Positions 35,044 to 43,816 of a stretch of DNA of 64,000 nt are shown here, in pieces. Under the pieces are notes generated by a model. The model was given only the letters and a program-made list of their open reading frames with translations, made no database searches and had not been told where the DNA came from. The position numbers and the translations under genes were made by a program. The DNA lies in NCBI RefSeq assembly GCF_000800255.1, contig NZ_CP009747.1:682001-746000 (forward strand). The letters are read 5' to 3'. How positions within the stretch are numbered: position 1 is the stretch's first letter; the number at the start of each line of letters is the position of its first letter. Source of the stretch: Pseudomonas parafulva (GTDB lineage Bacteria > Pseudomonadota > Gammaproteobacteria > Pseudomonadales > Pseudomonadaceae).

Positions 35044-36216
35044 TCAATAGCTCGGCAGGGCCGGCTCGACGTCACGCACCCAGGCCAGCACGCCGCCTTC
35101 CAGGTCGCGCACCTTGCCGTGGCCCAGGCGTTGCAGGTCGCCGGCCACCGCGCGCGAGCGCATGCCTGACTTGCAGGTGATCACCAGGTCGGTGTCGTGG
35201 CCGTAGCGCTCGACGATCTGCGCCGCCACCTGCTCGGACTTGGGCATGAGCACGGCGCCGTCGATGCGCACGATGTCCCATTCGGTCGGCTCGCGGACAT
35301 CGATGATCACCGGCGCGCGCCCGGCGTCCTGCAGCGACTTGAGCTGCACCGCGCTGATCGCCGGCACCCGCGGCGCGTCGCTGGCCGCCGGCCGGTTCAG
35401 GCCGCACAGCGCCTGGTAGTCGCCCAGGGCGGTGACCGCCTGGCGTTGCGGCAGGCGCCGCAGGGGCAGTTGGCGATAGCTCATCTGCAGCGCGTCGTAG
35501 ACCATCAGGCGGCCCAGCAGCGGCTCGCCGATGCCGGTCAGCAGCTTGATCGCCTCGGTGGCCATGATCGAGGCGATGGCCGCGCAGAGCACGCCGAGCA
35601 CGCCGCCTTCGGCGCACGAGGGGGCCAGTTCCGGCGGTGGCGGCTCGGGGTACAGGTCGCGGTAGTTGAGGCCGCGACCGTCGGGTGCGTTTTCCCAGAA
35701 CACCGAGGCCTGGCCTTCGAAGCGGAAGATCGAGCCCCAGACGTAGGGCTTGTCGGCCAGGATGCAGGCGTCGTTGACCAGGTAGCGGGTGGCGAAGTTG
35801 TCGGTGCCGTCGAGGATCAGGTCGTAGCCGCTGAACAGCTCCACGGCCATGTCCGCTTCCAGGCGCTCGGTGTGGGTGCGCACCTTCACCAGTGGGTTGA
35901 GGCGGGCGATGGCCTGGCGTGCGCTTTCCACCTTGAGCTCGCCCAGGTTGTCGACGGTGTGGATCACCTGGCGTTGCAGGTTGGACACATCGACCCGGTC
36001 GAAGTCGATCACGCCCAATGTGCCGATGCCGGCCGCGGCGAGGTAGAGCAGGGTCGGCGAGCCCAGGCCGCCGGCACCGATGACCAGCACCTTGGCGTTC
36101 TTCAGACGACGCTGGCCGATGACGCCGATGTCGGGAATCAGCAGGTGGCGGCTGTAGCGGTTCACTTCTTCGCGGCTGAGCTCGGCAGCGGGCTCGACCA
36201 GAGGCGGTAGGGTCAT
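35044..36216 (-). CDS. MoeZ-type E1 adenylyltransferase with rhodanese domain
   Basis: A 390-residue fusion. The N-terminal ThiF/MoeB domain (about 1-260) has VLVIGAGGLGSP at residue 44, DNLQRQ-like DRVDVSNLQRQ and catalytic Cys201 (PSCAEGGVLGV). The C-terminal rhodanese domain (about 285-390) has the persulfide site Cys348 in TCKSGMRS. It adenylates the C-terminal glycine of the sulfur carrier and transfers persulfide sulfur to it. The paired zinc cysteines of E. coli MoeB are not seen, as I recall also for mycobacterial MoeZ. The start at 36216 follows a GGAAGAA site. It is the first gene of an eight-gene run. Confidence 0.88.
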   Translation of the reverse strand: MTLPPLVEPAAELSREEVNRYSRHLLIPDIGVIGQRRLKNAKVLVIGAGGLGSPTLLYLAAAGIGTLGVIDFDRVDVSNLQRQVIHTVDNLGELKVESARQAIARLNPLVKVRTHTERLEADMAVELFSGYDLILDGTDNFATRYLVNDACILADKPYVWGSIFRFEGQASVFWENAPDGRGLNYRDLYPEPPPPELAPSCAEGGVLGVLCAAIASIMATEAIKLLTGIGEPLLGRLMVYDALQMSYRQLPLRRLPQRQAVTALGDYQALCGLNRPAASDAPRVPAISAVQLKSLQDAGRAPVIIDVREPTEWDIVRIDGAVLMPKSEQVAAQIVERYGHDTDLVITCKSGMRSRAVAGDLQRLGHGKVRDLEGGVLAWVRDVEPALPSY

Positions 36217-36246
36217 ATCGCTTTCTTCCATTCAGTAGATACGAAC

Positions 36247-36265
36247 TGGAACCATTTTCAATTGC
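36247..36265 (-). promoter_or_regulatory. Weak Fur-box-like site upstream of the MoeZ-type gene
   Basis: The reverse strand here matches the 19-bp Fur consensus at 11 positions by my count, with the left half better than the right. It lies 31 bp upstream of the start in the 168-bp gap between the two halves of the locus, where an internal promoter would be expected. Suggestive only. Confidence 0.25.
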
Positions 36266-36399
36266 GGCGACCGTCGATTCAATCCGTTGGTGGGGCCGAT
36301 TCGTATGGCAAAGCGCGGGAAAACTATGGGGTTCGGTGGGCGGTGCTGCTGGGTCGTGTTGGGGGCTGCTGCGCAGCCCCGAATGCCTCACCCAAGGCC

Positions 36400-38919
36400 T
36401 TACGACTGGAACGTCGCCAAGTCCTCGCACACGGCGGCGAACGCGGCGAGGAAGTGGTCGGCCTCCTCGCGGCTGAGCACCAGCGGGGGCTGGATGCGCA
36501 TCACCCGGTTGTTGTTGGCGGTGACGAAGGTGAGCACGCCGTGCTCCTGGGACAGCTTGGTCATGAAGCGCAGCACGAACATGTCCTCCAGGCTCTGCTC
36601 CACCGCCTCGGCGGCCGCTTCGAGATGCGCGCGGGCAGCGCCGGAGAGCATGCGGTAGGTGGCCATGGCCTGGCCGGGGATGCGCCCGGCCAGTTCCTTG
36701 ACCAACGCCTGCACGCCGCCCTGCAGATCCTGCTGGAACTCGATGGCCAGCATCAGCCCGCGGCCACGCACCGCCACCAGGAACGGATAGCGCTCGACTA
36801 AGTGCTGCAAGCCGGCCTGCAGGTGCGCGCCGATCTCGGCGGCATTGGCGGTCAGGTCGTCCTGCTCCAGCACGTCCAGCGCGGCCAGGGCGGCGGCGGC
36901 GGCGAAGTTGCCGCCGCCGAAGGTCGAGGTGTGCAGGGCGAAGCGGTCGATGTCGCCGTAGGCCCGCTGCCACACCGCCTCGCGCGACAGCGTGGCGCCA
37001 ATCGGCACCAGCCCGCCGGACAGCGACTTGGACAGCACCAGGATGTCCGGCGCGGTGTCGTCCCACTGGCAGGCGAACAGCTTGCCGGTACGGCCCAGGC
37101 CGGTCTGGATCTCGTCGAGGATCCACAGGCAGTCGAATTCGTCGCACAGCGCGCGGACCCCGGCCAGGTAGCCCGGCGGGGGCAGGATCACGCCGCCTTC
37201 GCCCTGGATTGGCTCGACGATGAAGGCGGCCACATCGCCGCGTTCCAGGCGTGTGCGCAGCGCCTGGAGGTCGCCGAACGGCAGGCTTTCACAGCGCGGC
37301 AGCAGCGGCTCGAACGGCGTACGGTGCTTGGCCCGGCCGGTCACCGACAGCGCGCCGAGGGTCTTGCCGTGGTAGCCGTTGTCGCAGTACAGCACGCAGC
37401 GTTTGTCGCTGGCCGCCAGCGCCAGCTTGAGCGCGGCCTCCACCGCTTCGGTGCCGGAGTTGCTGAAGAACACCCGATTCAGCTCGCCCGGCGCCAGGGC
37501 CGCGAGGCGCTTGGCCAACAGGCTGGCATGCAGCGGCGCGGACAGGTACTGGATGAAGGTGGGGAACTGCGCCTGCAGGTAGCCTTGCAGGGCCTGGCTG
37601 ATGGCCGGGTGGTTATGCCCGGTGTTGAGGCAGCCGTAGCCGGCGACGAAATCCAGGAAACGTCGCCCGTCCAGGTCGGTGAGCCAGCAGCCCTCGCCAT
37701 GGCTGAACACCCGCTCGATATGGTTGAACTGGTAGAACTCGCGCAGCACCGGGTTGATGTGATCGGCGAAGCTGTTCAGCACTTCGCGGCGCAGGGCCAG
37801 CGGTTCCTCGTGCGCATCGCGGGCTTGCAAGGTGCGACGCGGGTGGTGGTGGCGGTGCAGGCGGTCGAACGCCTCGCTGCCGAGCACCTCGCCTTCGCAG
37901 GTCATCGGCGAGGGGCTGAAACCGTGGCGCTCGGCGATGCGGCCGATCTCCAGCACCTTGTCCACCGGCAGCTCGCGGCCCAGGGAGAACGGTTCGGCGC
38001 GGCCTTCCAGGGCCAGGATCATGGTTTCGGCCAGGCAGCCATTGAGGCTGCGCTTGGGCTCCAGGCCCAGGCTGCGCAGGCCCAGGTGCACGGCGGGGCT
38101 GGCCGAGACCAGGCCGGCGTCCACCAGCAGGATGTCGCGGCGCTGGTGGTCCACCGCCATCACGTCCTTGGGCAATGCGGCGTCCAGCACCACCGAGCCC
38201 GGCAGCAAGCGACGCGGGTCGATCAGGCCGCCGCTGGAGGTGGCGGCGACGTAGAAGCGCACCTGGGCGTAACAGTCTTCGAGGTTGTCGTGCAGGCTGA
38301 CCTGGGCGTGGTACTGGCTGGGCAGGTATTCCAGGTGCGCCTGGGCTTGCTGGGCATTGCCCCGGTGCACCAGGCGCAAGCGGCAGCCCTGTTCGACCAG
38401 CAAGCGCGCCACCGCCAGGGCGATGGAGCCGGGATAGCCGAGCACGGCCACTTCGGCGTCCTGGGCGGCGATGCCCAGCAACCTGAGGCTGTCCATCAGG
38501 TTGGCATAGGCGGCGAAGGCGGTCAGCGAGTTGCCGGTGGTCACGGCCACGTCAGCCTGCTCCAGGGTGGCCACGCCACGGTTGCCGACGATCGCGGTGA
38601 AGCCGCCCAGGCCCACCAGCTCGGCGCCTTCGGCCTTGAGCGCGGCCACGCCCTGGAGTACACGCTCGGCAATGGCCCGTGGCTGGCGCAGCATCTGCTC
38701 GGCGGTCAGCGGCATGAACTGCAGCATCCCCGAGCACTCGGCGCCACAGGCGCTGACGATGCGGCCGAAGTCGATGAACGGCACCAGGTTGCGGCGCTGC
38801 CAGCGTTCGCGCTGGTAGCCCCAGGCCTGTTCTTCCAAGGTGCGGTCGAGCAGGTCGACCAGCTTGACCTGATGCAGCAGGCCGGTGGAGGTGGGGTGGG
38901 CAATGAATCCGAATTTCAT
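36400..38919 (-). CDS. Acyl-ACP-reductase-like / class III aminotransferase fusion
   Basis: An 839-residue two-domain enzyme. Residues 1-345 resemble cyanobacterial long-chain acyl-ACP reductase (AAR): GLGGFTAIV (103-111), VTTGNSLTAF (126-135), nucleotide loop VAVLGYPGSIALAVA (157-171), and LNGCLAETMILALEG with Cys295, which aligns with the AAR active-site cysteine. Residues 380-839 are a class III aminotransferase: NSGTEAVEAALKLA, GYHGKTLGALSVTG, ILDEIQTGLGRTG and PLP lysine 631 in VLSKSLSGG. The natural reading is reduction of an acyl thioester to an aldehyde followed by transamination to an amine. The ATG overlaps the TPP gene stop. The longer open frame upstream is a shadow. Confidence 0.78.
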   Translation of the reverse strand: MKFGFIAHPTSTGLLHQVKLVDLLDRTLEEQAWGYQRERWQRRNLVPFIDFGRIVSACGAECSGMLQFMPLTAEQMLRQPRAIAERVLQGVAALKAEGAELVGLGGFTAIVGNRGVATLEQADVAVTTGNSLTAFAAYANLMDSLRLLGIAAQDAEVAVLGYPGSIALAVARLLVEQGCRLRLVHRGNAQQAQAHLEYLPSQYHAQVSLHDNLEDCYAQVRFYVAATSSGGLIDPRRLLPGSVVLDAALPKDVMAVDHQRRDILLVDAGLVSASPAVHLGLRSLGLEPKRSLNGCLAETMILALEGRAEPFSLGRELPVDKVLEIGRIAERHGFSPSPMTCEGEVLGSEAFDRLHRHHHPRRTLQARDAHEEPLALRREVLNSFADHINPVLREFYQFNHIERVFSHGEGCWLTDLDGRRFLDFVAGYGCLNTGHNHPAISQALQGYLQAQFPTFIQYLSAPLHASLLAKRLAALAPGELNRVFFSNSGTEAVEAALKLALAASDKRCVLYCDNGYHGKTLGALSVTGRAKHRTPFEPLLPRCESLPFGDLQALRTRLERGDVAAFIVEPIQGEGGVILPPPGYLAGVRALCDEFDCLWILDEIQTGLGRTGKLFACQWDDTAPDILVLSKSLSGGLVPIGATLSREAVWQRAYGDIDRFALHTSTFGGGNFAAAAALAALDVLEQDDLTANAAEIGAHLQAGLQHLVERYPFLVAVRGRGLMLAIEFQQDLQGGVQALVKELAGRIPGQAMATYRMLSGAARAHLEAAAEAVEQSLEDMFVLRFMTKLSQEHGVLTFVTANNNRVMRIQPPLVLSREEADHFLAAFAAVCEDLATFQS

Positions 38920-41288
38920 CAGCAGTTTTCCATGTTCAGGCGGCTCCAGGCCGTTTCCGAGACCAGGCTCAAGCCATCGCCCTCGGAGTTGTGGCCGAGC
39001 CAGACGTCGAAGAAGTTGAGGCGTCCCGGCGCGCTCAGCGCCTGGCGCAGGGTGTCGGGGCAGAAGTGCAGCAGGCGTGCGCGGCAGATGCTGATCGGGC
39101 CGAAGGCGCGCTCCTGCCACAGCGGTCCGTCGGCCAGGGGCACGTTGACCTGGCTGGCGCCGTGGCAGGCGTAGCGCTTGTCCAGGTAGGTCTGGATCAT
39201 CGACAGCACACCGTTGGCCAGGTACATCACCGTGACGTTGCGCTGGGCGCCATCGGCGGCGCTGGCCAGGCTCATGGCCAGGCGCTGCTCGATGTCCGGC
39301 ACCAGCGCGCGGGCGCCGTCGCCGATGAAGGCCAGCACATGCCGGCCGTCGTTGCGGGCGATGTACGGCAGCGACACCAGCGCATCGCCCATCAGTGCCC
39401 GGCCGTACCAGCCGGAAAAACCGGCGTCGGTACGCGGCAGGTTGCGCAGCGCCGAGAGGCTGCAGCGGCCGACGTCGAAGACGCCGGTATAGCGGTAGCC
39501 GTCGCGCTCGATCATCTCGCCGAGCAGTTGGCCGAGGCGGTGAAAGAAGAAGTTGGGCGTCATCGGCAGGGTTTCGATCTGATCGCTGGGCAGCACTTCG
39601 CGGGTGCGTTGCAGGCGCTGCAAGCGTTCGCGGCGCGCCTTGAGCAGCGTCGGCGGGACGGCCAGGCGCGGTTCGAGGTAGTCGAGCACGGTGTCCAGGC
39701 CGAGGGTGACCGGCAACTCGCAGAACGGTGCGATGTGCTCGGCTTGGCGGTTGATCTGCACGATGTGGAACAGGCGTTGCAGACGGCCTTCGGAGTAGGG
39801 CGTGGCCGACTGGTCGATCTTGCTTTTGACGAACACCAGCCAGGGCTTGTCCGGCGTGTCCTCGGGCTGTTCCAGAAAGGCATGCACACGGCGGCTGAAG
39901 CCGTACATCGACAGCGGACCGAGGTAGTTGGCCACCGGTTCCTGGTCCTGGTAGGCGCACACGCTGCCGGGGGCGACGAGGCTGTCGGCCAGGGCGATGC
40001 CGCTGCGCCGGGCCAGCTCGACCACGCGCTGGCGCTCGCGGGCGTCGAGCCGGCCACATTGCCAGAGCACGCGCGAAGGGGCGTGGTTGAGCACCTCCAG
40101 CAGTTGTTCGAGGCTGGCCTGCTGCTGCGCGCTCAGGCCATGGGCGGCGGGCTCGATGGGCGCGGGTGGCGCGGGCTGCTCCACCGCCGCGCGCGACTCC
40201 AGCACCGCTTGAGTGGCGAACAGAAAGGTCGGTGCCGGGCGCTGCGCCAGGGCCTCGAAGGCCTGTTCGACACAGGCCGGGGCTTCGTCGGGACGGCGTA
40301 TGAAGCGCTGCCACAGGCCACGGGCGGCGATCACCTGGTGGCCGTCGTTGTCCGCGTCCAGGCTGCCCTGGAAGGCGAACCACACCGATTCGGGCGAGTC
40401 GGCGCAGATCACCAGGCCCGGCGCACCGGCGCGCTTGAGATTGGCCAGGGTGCCGCGCATCTCGTCGAGCATCCCCGAGGTCATCACGATCACATAGGCG
40501 CGCTGGTACAACTGCCAGCCGGCCAGGGCGCTGACCGCCAGGGCGTGCTCGTTGCAGGCGCTGTGGAAACCGCAGGCGGTGGGCCGCAGCAGCTCGCCGA
40601 GCGAGTCTAGAAAGCCGGCGACCATGGAGCCGGTGAAGAAATGGCAGTCCCAGGCCTGGCCCCAGCGTTGGGTCATGCGCTGCTGGATGTCGCGGGCCAG
40701 CGCCACCGGCTCGCTGGTCTGCAGTGTGGTGCGGGCCAGCAGGCGGTTGCAGTAGGCGTGTTCCAGGTGGTCGACGAACAGGCGCAGCAGGTCGGCGCGG
40801 CGCAGCGCCGGGTCGGGGTGGGGCACGCGCAGCAGGCGGTTGCCGCCCAGCCGTTCGAGCCAGTGCTGCAGGTGCTGCGGGTCGCACAACAGCACGGCGC
40901 TGCTGGGCGAGCGCCGGGCCTGGGGTTGAGCGTCGAGCAGCGCGTGCAGTGGGTCATGTGCGGGTTGCTGGGACAGATGGCGGGTGTCGAGCAGCACGTG
41001 ATCGCATGGGCAGGCCGAGGGCAGCGCGGCGTGGGCCTGGGCGAGGTCGTCGAAGGCCAGCAGTTCCAGCGCCAGGGCGCCTTCGCCGGCTTGCTGGCGC
41101 AGGTACGCCTCGGCCTGGCCCGCCACCTGGCGGTACAGGCTGTCCAGGTGCGCGTCCGGCCAATGCTGGCTGGCCAACGGGGTCTCATGGCCCAACCAGT
41201 GGTTGAGCCGGTCGAGCACGGCGCTGACATCGGCCCGCAGCGCGGGGTCGCGGCTGATCAGGCAGATGCCGTAGCGGTGTGGCTTCAT
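38919..41288 (-). CDS. TPP-dependent enzyme with extra N-terminal domain
   Basis: A 789-residue protein. Residues 1-190 form an unrecognised leader domain. From about 200 it has a TPP pyrimidine domain (activating Glu247 in HSACNEHALAVSAL), a central domain (about 390-560) and a pyrophosphate domain with IGDGARALVP at 656-658 and Asn692 in YLANGVLS, a spacing longer than usual between the metal ligands. The fold group includes acetolactate synthase, sulfopyruvate decarboxylase and carboligases. It may join or decarboxylate 2-oxo acids to build the carbon skeleton. It overlaps its neighbours at both ends (4 bp with the MFS gene, 1 bp with the fusion gene). Confidence 0.72.
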   Translation of the reverse strand: MKPHRYGICLISRDPALRADVSAVLDRLNHWLGHETPLASQHWPDAHLDSLYRQVAGQAEAYLRQQAGEGALALELLAFDDLAQAHAALPSACPCDHVLLDTRHLSQQPAHDPLHALLDAQPQARRSPSSAVLLCDPQHLQHWLERLGGNRLLRVPHPDPALRRADLLRLFVDHLEHAYCNRLLARTTLQTSEPVALARDIQQRMTQRWGQAWDCHFFTGSMVAGFLDSLGELLRPTACGFHSACNEHALAVSALAGWQLYQRAYVIVMTSGMLDEMRGTLANLKRAGAPGLVICADSPESVWFAFQGSLDADNDGHQVIAARGLWQRFIRRPDEAPACVEQAFEALAQRPAPTFLFATQAVLESRAAVEQPAPPAPIEPAAHGLSAQQQASLEQLLEVLNHAPSRVLWQCGRLDARERQRVVELARRSGIALADSLVAPGSVCAYQDQEPVANYLGPLSMYGFSRRVHAFLEQPEDTPDKPWLVFVKSKIDQSATPYSEGRLQRLFHIVQINRQAEHIAPFCELPVTLGLDTVLDYLEPRLAVPPTLLKARRERLQRLQRTREVLPSDQIETLPMTPNFFFHRLGQLLGEMIERDGYRYTGVFDVGRCSLSALRNLPRTDAGFSGWYGRALMGDALVSLPYIARNDGRHVLAFIGDGARALVPDIEQRLAMSLASAADGAQRNVTVMYLANGVLSMIQTYLDKRYACHGASQVNVPLADGPLWQERAFGPISICRARLLHFCPDTLRQALSAPGRLNFFDVWLGHNSEGDGLSLVSETAWSRLNMENC

Positions 41289-42565
41289 GGTTTGCCCTCC
41301 AGAGCGATGGCGGTGACACCGGGGGCGGCGTCATCGGGGGTGTGCAGCAAGGCGTCGGTGCTGCGGGCGATGCTGTGGCGCACCCGCCAAGCCAGCAGCA
41401 GGGCCAGCAGCAATCCGCCGCACAGGCTGGCGAGCAGGCCGCCGTAGCCCAGGCGGTCGAGCAGCAGGCCGGCGAGCACCGGCGCTGCCAGGCGGGTGAT
41501 GACGAACAGGCTCGATTGCAGGCCGTAGTCGCTGGCGCTGCGCTGCTGGCGGCTGAAGAACAGGGTCAGGCCGAACATCAAGGCCGACACGGCGCCCATG
41601 CCCACGGCCAGCAGCAGTGCGCCGGCGATCAGCCACGCCGTACCCAGCCGCAGCCATACCGCCAGGCCCAGCACCAGCAGGGCGAGCAGGGCGCTCGACA
41701 GGTACAGGACGATGGCCCGCGCGGTGCCCAGCACGCCGATCAGCCGACCGCCGAGCAGGCTGGCCAGCGCACCGAGGGCGCCACCGGCGATGCCGACCAC
41801 CCAGGCTACCTGTTCCAGGGCCAGGCCTTGGTCGAGCAGCAGTGGCTTGAGGTACAGCCAGGCCGCGCCGATGAACGGAAATGCGCTGAGCAGCAGCCAG
41901 GTCCACTGGCGCGCGGCCGGTTGGCTGAAGAAACTCGCCCAGTCGGCCATCACCCCGGGCGCCGCGGAGGGCTGCGCGGGCGCGCTGGGCAAGCGTCGTC
42001 CGACCCATAGCAGCACCAGCACGCCGAGCCCCAGCGCCGTGCCCATGATCGCGAAAGGCGCCTGCCAGCCCAGGCGCGCCTGCACCAGCAGCATCGCGCC
42101 GCCGCCGACGATGGCACCGACGAACAGCGCGGCAGCGCGAATGCTGCCGGCGCGCACCTGCTCGCGGCGCGGCAGCCAGTGCACGGCCAGGGCATTGAGC
42201 GGGATGTCCATCCAGGTGGCGATGAGGCTGATGGCGAACGTCATGGCGAACAGTGCCAGGCGCTGGTCGATGAGGTTGTCGCGGGCGATCAGCGCGTACA
42301 GCCCGATCAGCGCCACGCTCAGCACCAGCAGCCAGCGTTGCAGGGGGGCACGGCTCAGGCGCACGCGCTGTACCGGCACCGCCAGCAGGAACTTGAACAC
42401 CGCCGGCAGCCCGGCCAGTTGGAACAGCCCGATCTCGGTGCCGCTCCAGCCGTATTGGCGCATCACCAGTGGCAGGCCGAACATCAGGTAGATGCTCGGC
42501 ACCGCCAGGGCTAGGTTGAGCCAGCCGAACAGCAGTTGCAGCGCAGTGAGGCGGGCGCGGGTCAT
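41285..42565 (-). CDS. MFS transporter, AmpG/FptX-like (siderophore permease candidate)
   Basis: A 426-residue 12-span major facilitator. The N-terminal pattern LMFGLPLVMRQYGWSGTEIGLFQLAGLP-like region and the central TWMDIPLNALAVHWLP segment recall the AmpG/RhtX/FptX group, which includes inner-membrane importers of intact siderophores (pyochelin, rhizobactin). Given the TonB receptor nearby, import of the metal-thiocarboxylate complex is plausible. Co-translated with the TPP enzyme; 4 bp downstream of the methyltransferase. Confidence 0.75.
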   Translation of the reverse strand: MTRARLTALQLLFGWLNLALAVPSIYLMFGLPLVMRQYGWSGTEIGLFQLAGLPAVFKFLLAVPVQRVRLSRAPLQRWLLVLSVALIGLYALIARDNLIDQRLALFAMTFAISLIATWMDIPLNALAVHWLPRREQVRAGSIRAAALFVGAIVGGGAMLLVQARLGWQAPFAIMGTALGLGVLVLLWVGRRLPSAPAQPSAAPGVMADWASFFSQPAARQWTWLLLSAFPFIGAAWLYLKPLLLDQGLALEQVAWVVGIAGGALGALASLLGGRLIGVLGTARAIVLYLSSALLALLVLGLAVWLRLGTAWLIAGALLLAVGMGAVSALMFGLTLFFSRQQRSASDYGLQSSLFVITRLAAPVLAGLLLDRLGYGGLLASLCGGLLLALLLAWRVRHSIARSTDALLHTPDDAAPGVTAIALEGKP

Positions 42566-42569
42566 GGCA

Positions 42570-43634
42570 TCACTCCTTGGCCTTGCGGGCGATCACGGCG
42601 GTGACCGGCGTGACCGGGTAGCGGACCCCGTCGATCTGCTCCACGCCGCACCAACCGTTGTCCCGGAGCTGGCCCGCCAGTTCGCCTTCGGCCAGCACGT
42701 GGCGGCCCTGCAGGCGCATGTGCAGGTAGTACGGCAGCACCTGCGCGGCGGCCGCGCGGGCCTGGGGCACTTCGGCCTGGCAGCACACCAGCAGCCCGCC
42801 GGGGACCAGGGCGGCGTGCAGGCGCTGTAAGGTGGCCGGCAGGTCGCGGACGAAGTGCAGCACCGAGGAACACCAGATCAGGTCGTAGCCGCAGCCGATG
42901 TCGTCGCTGTCGAGGTCGCCGCCCTGCGCATGCAGGCGAGCGCTGAGGCCCGCTGCGTCGATGTTGTGTGCGGCCACCGCGGCCGTTTGCGGGTACTCGA
43001 ACACGGTGCCGCTGAGCGCCGGCAACTGCCGGGCCAGGGCGATGGCCACCAGGCCGGGGCCGCCGCCGAGGTCGAGCAAGCGGCGCAGGCGCGGGTATTC
43101 CGGCAGGCTGGCCAGCAACGCGCAGGCGCTGTCGCAGGTGACCGCGCGCTGCTCCTGGGCGATCTGCAGGCGGGCGGCATTGGCCCAGGCCTGGTCGAGC
43201 TGGACGCTGGTCGGCGTGCGCCGGGGCAGGCCATTGCGCAGGTAGTCGTCGAGTTGCGCGCCGGTCTCGCGCAGCACGCGATGACGGAACATCAGCGCAT
43301 CGCCGCAGTAGCTGGCGCCGTCGCTGCGCAGGTGACGGTCGGCCAGCGGGCGGTTGCGGTAGTGCGCTGGGTGCTGGGTATCGCGCTCAAGCAGGCCTTG
43401 GCTCCACAGCAGTTCGAGGAAATAGCCGGTGCTGTCAGCGTGCCAGTCCAGGTGCTGTGCCAACTGGGTGGCGGGCTTGAACTGTTGCAGGTGGTCGAAC
43501 AGGCCGTGCTCCAGGGCCAGGTGCAGGGCATCGGCGCCCAGGCCACCCAGTTGCAGGTCCCAACTGGGCTGCAGCGGATGGGCGGTGGTGAGGTCCAGGG
43601 GCGCCGGGTGCGGGCGGGGGGCGTGTCGGGTCAC
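42570..43634 (-). CDS. SAM-dependent O-/S-methyltransferase with N-terminal dimerisation domain
   Basis: A 354-residue protein. The N-terminal helical part (about 20-110) resembles the dimerisation domain of small-molecule methyltransferases; the SAM motif is LLDLGGGPGLVAIALA, with an acidic pair in GGDLDSDD and the post-motif CGYDLIWCSSVLHFVRD. pdt and qbs loci also contain methyltransferases. The likely start is GTG at 43634, following AGGACG; the frame is open 15 codons further to another GTG. It is first in its operon, about 100 bp from a Fur-box-like site shared with the divergent AraC gene. Confidence 0.78.
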   Translation of the reverse strand: MTRHAPRPHPAPLDLTTAHPLQPSWDLQLGGLGADALHLALEHGLFDHLQQFKPATQLAQHLDWHADSTGYFLELLWSQGLLERDTQHPAHYRNRPLADRHLRSDGASYCGDALMFRHRVLRETGAQLDDYLRNGLPRRTPTSVQLDQAWANAARLQIAQEQRAVTCDSACALLASLPEYPRLRRLLDLGGGPGLVAIALARQLPALSGTVFEYPQTAAVAAHNIDAAGLSARLHAQGGDLDSDDIGCGYDLIWCSSVLHFVRDLPATLQRLHAALVPGGLLVCCQAEVPQARAAAAQVLPYYLHMRLQGRHVLAEGELAGQLRDNGWCGVEQIDGVRYPVTPVTAVIARKAKE

Positions 43635-43731
43635 GTTAACGTCCTGTCGTGGGCTGACCCGCGCCTTTGGGCAGGTCACGGGTCTGAAACGAAACGGGGC
43701 ATGGCCGAATCGGCGAAAAGGGTGGTATATA

Positions 43732-43750
43732 TTAAATGAGAATCATTCAC
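43732..43750. promoter_or_regulatory. Fur box candidate in the AraC/methyltransferase divergent promoter
   Basis: TTAAATGAGAATCATTCAC matches the 19-bp Fur consensus at 13 positions by my count, including the whole AATCATT half. It lies in the 182-bp gap between the regulator and the biosynthetic operon, where it can repress both under iron sufficiency. A -10-like TATATATT precedes it. Confidence 0.7.
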
Positions 43751-43816
43751 GTAAAGTATGCGAGCCGGAGCCGTTTCTATGCGGCGCGATGGCCGCCGAC
43801 CCTCAGGGATGTCTTG

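Noticed and set aside
38920..40887. N-terminal extension of the AAR-aminotransferase frame to 1495 residues
   Set aside because: The extra 650 residues are a frame-shifted reading of the TPP enzyme gene; the ATG at 38919 overlaps the TPP stop as in the rest of the operon.
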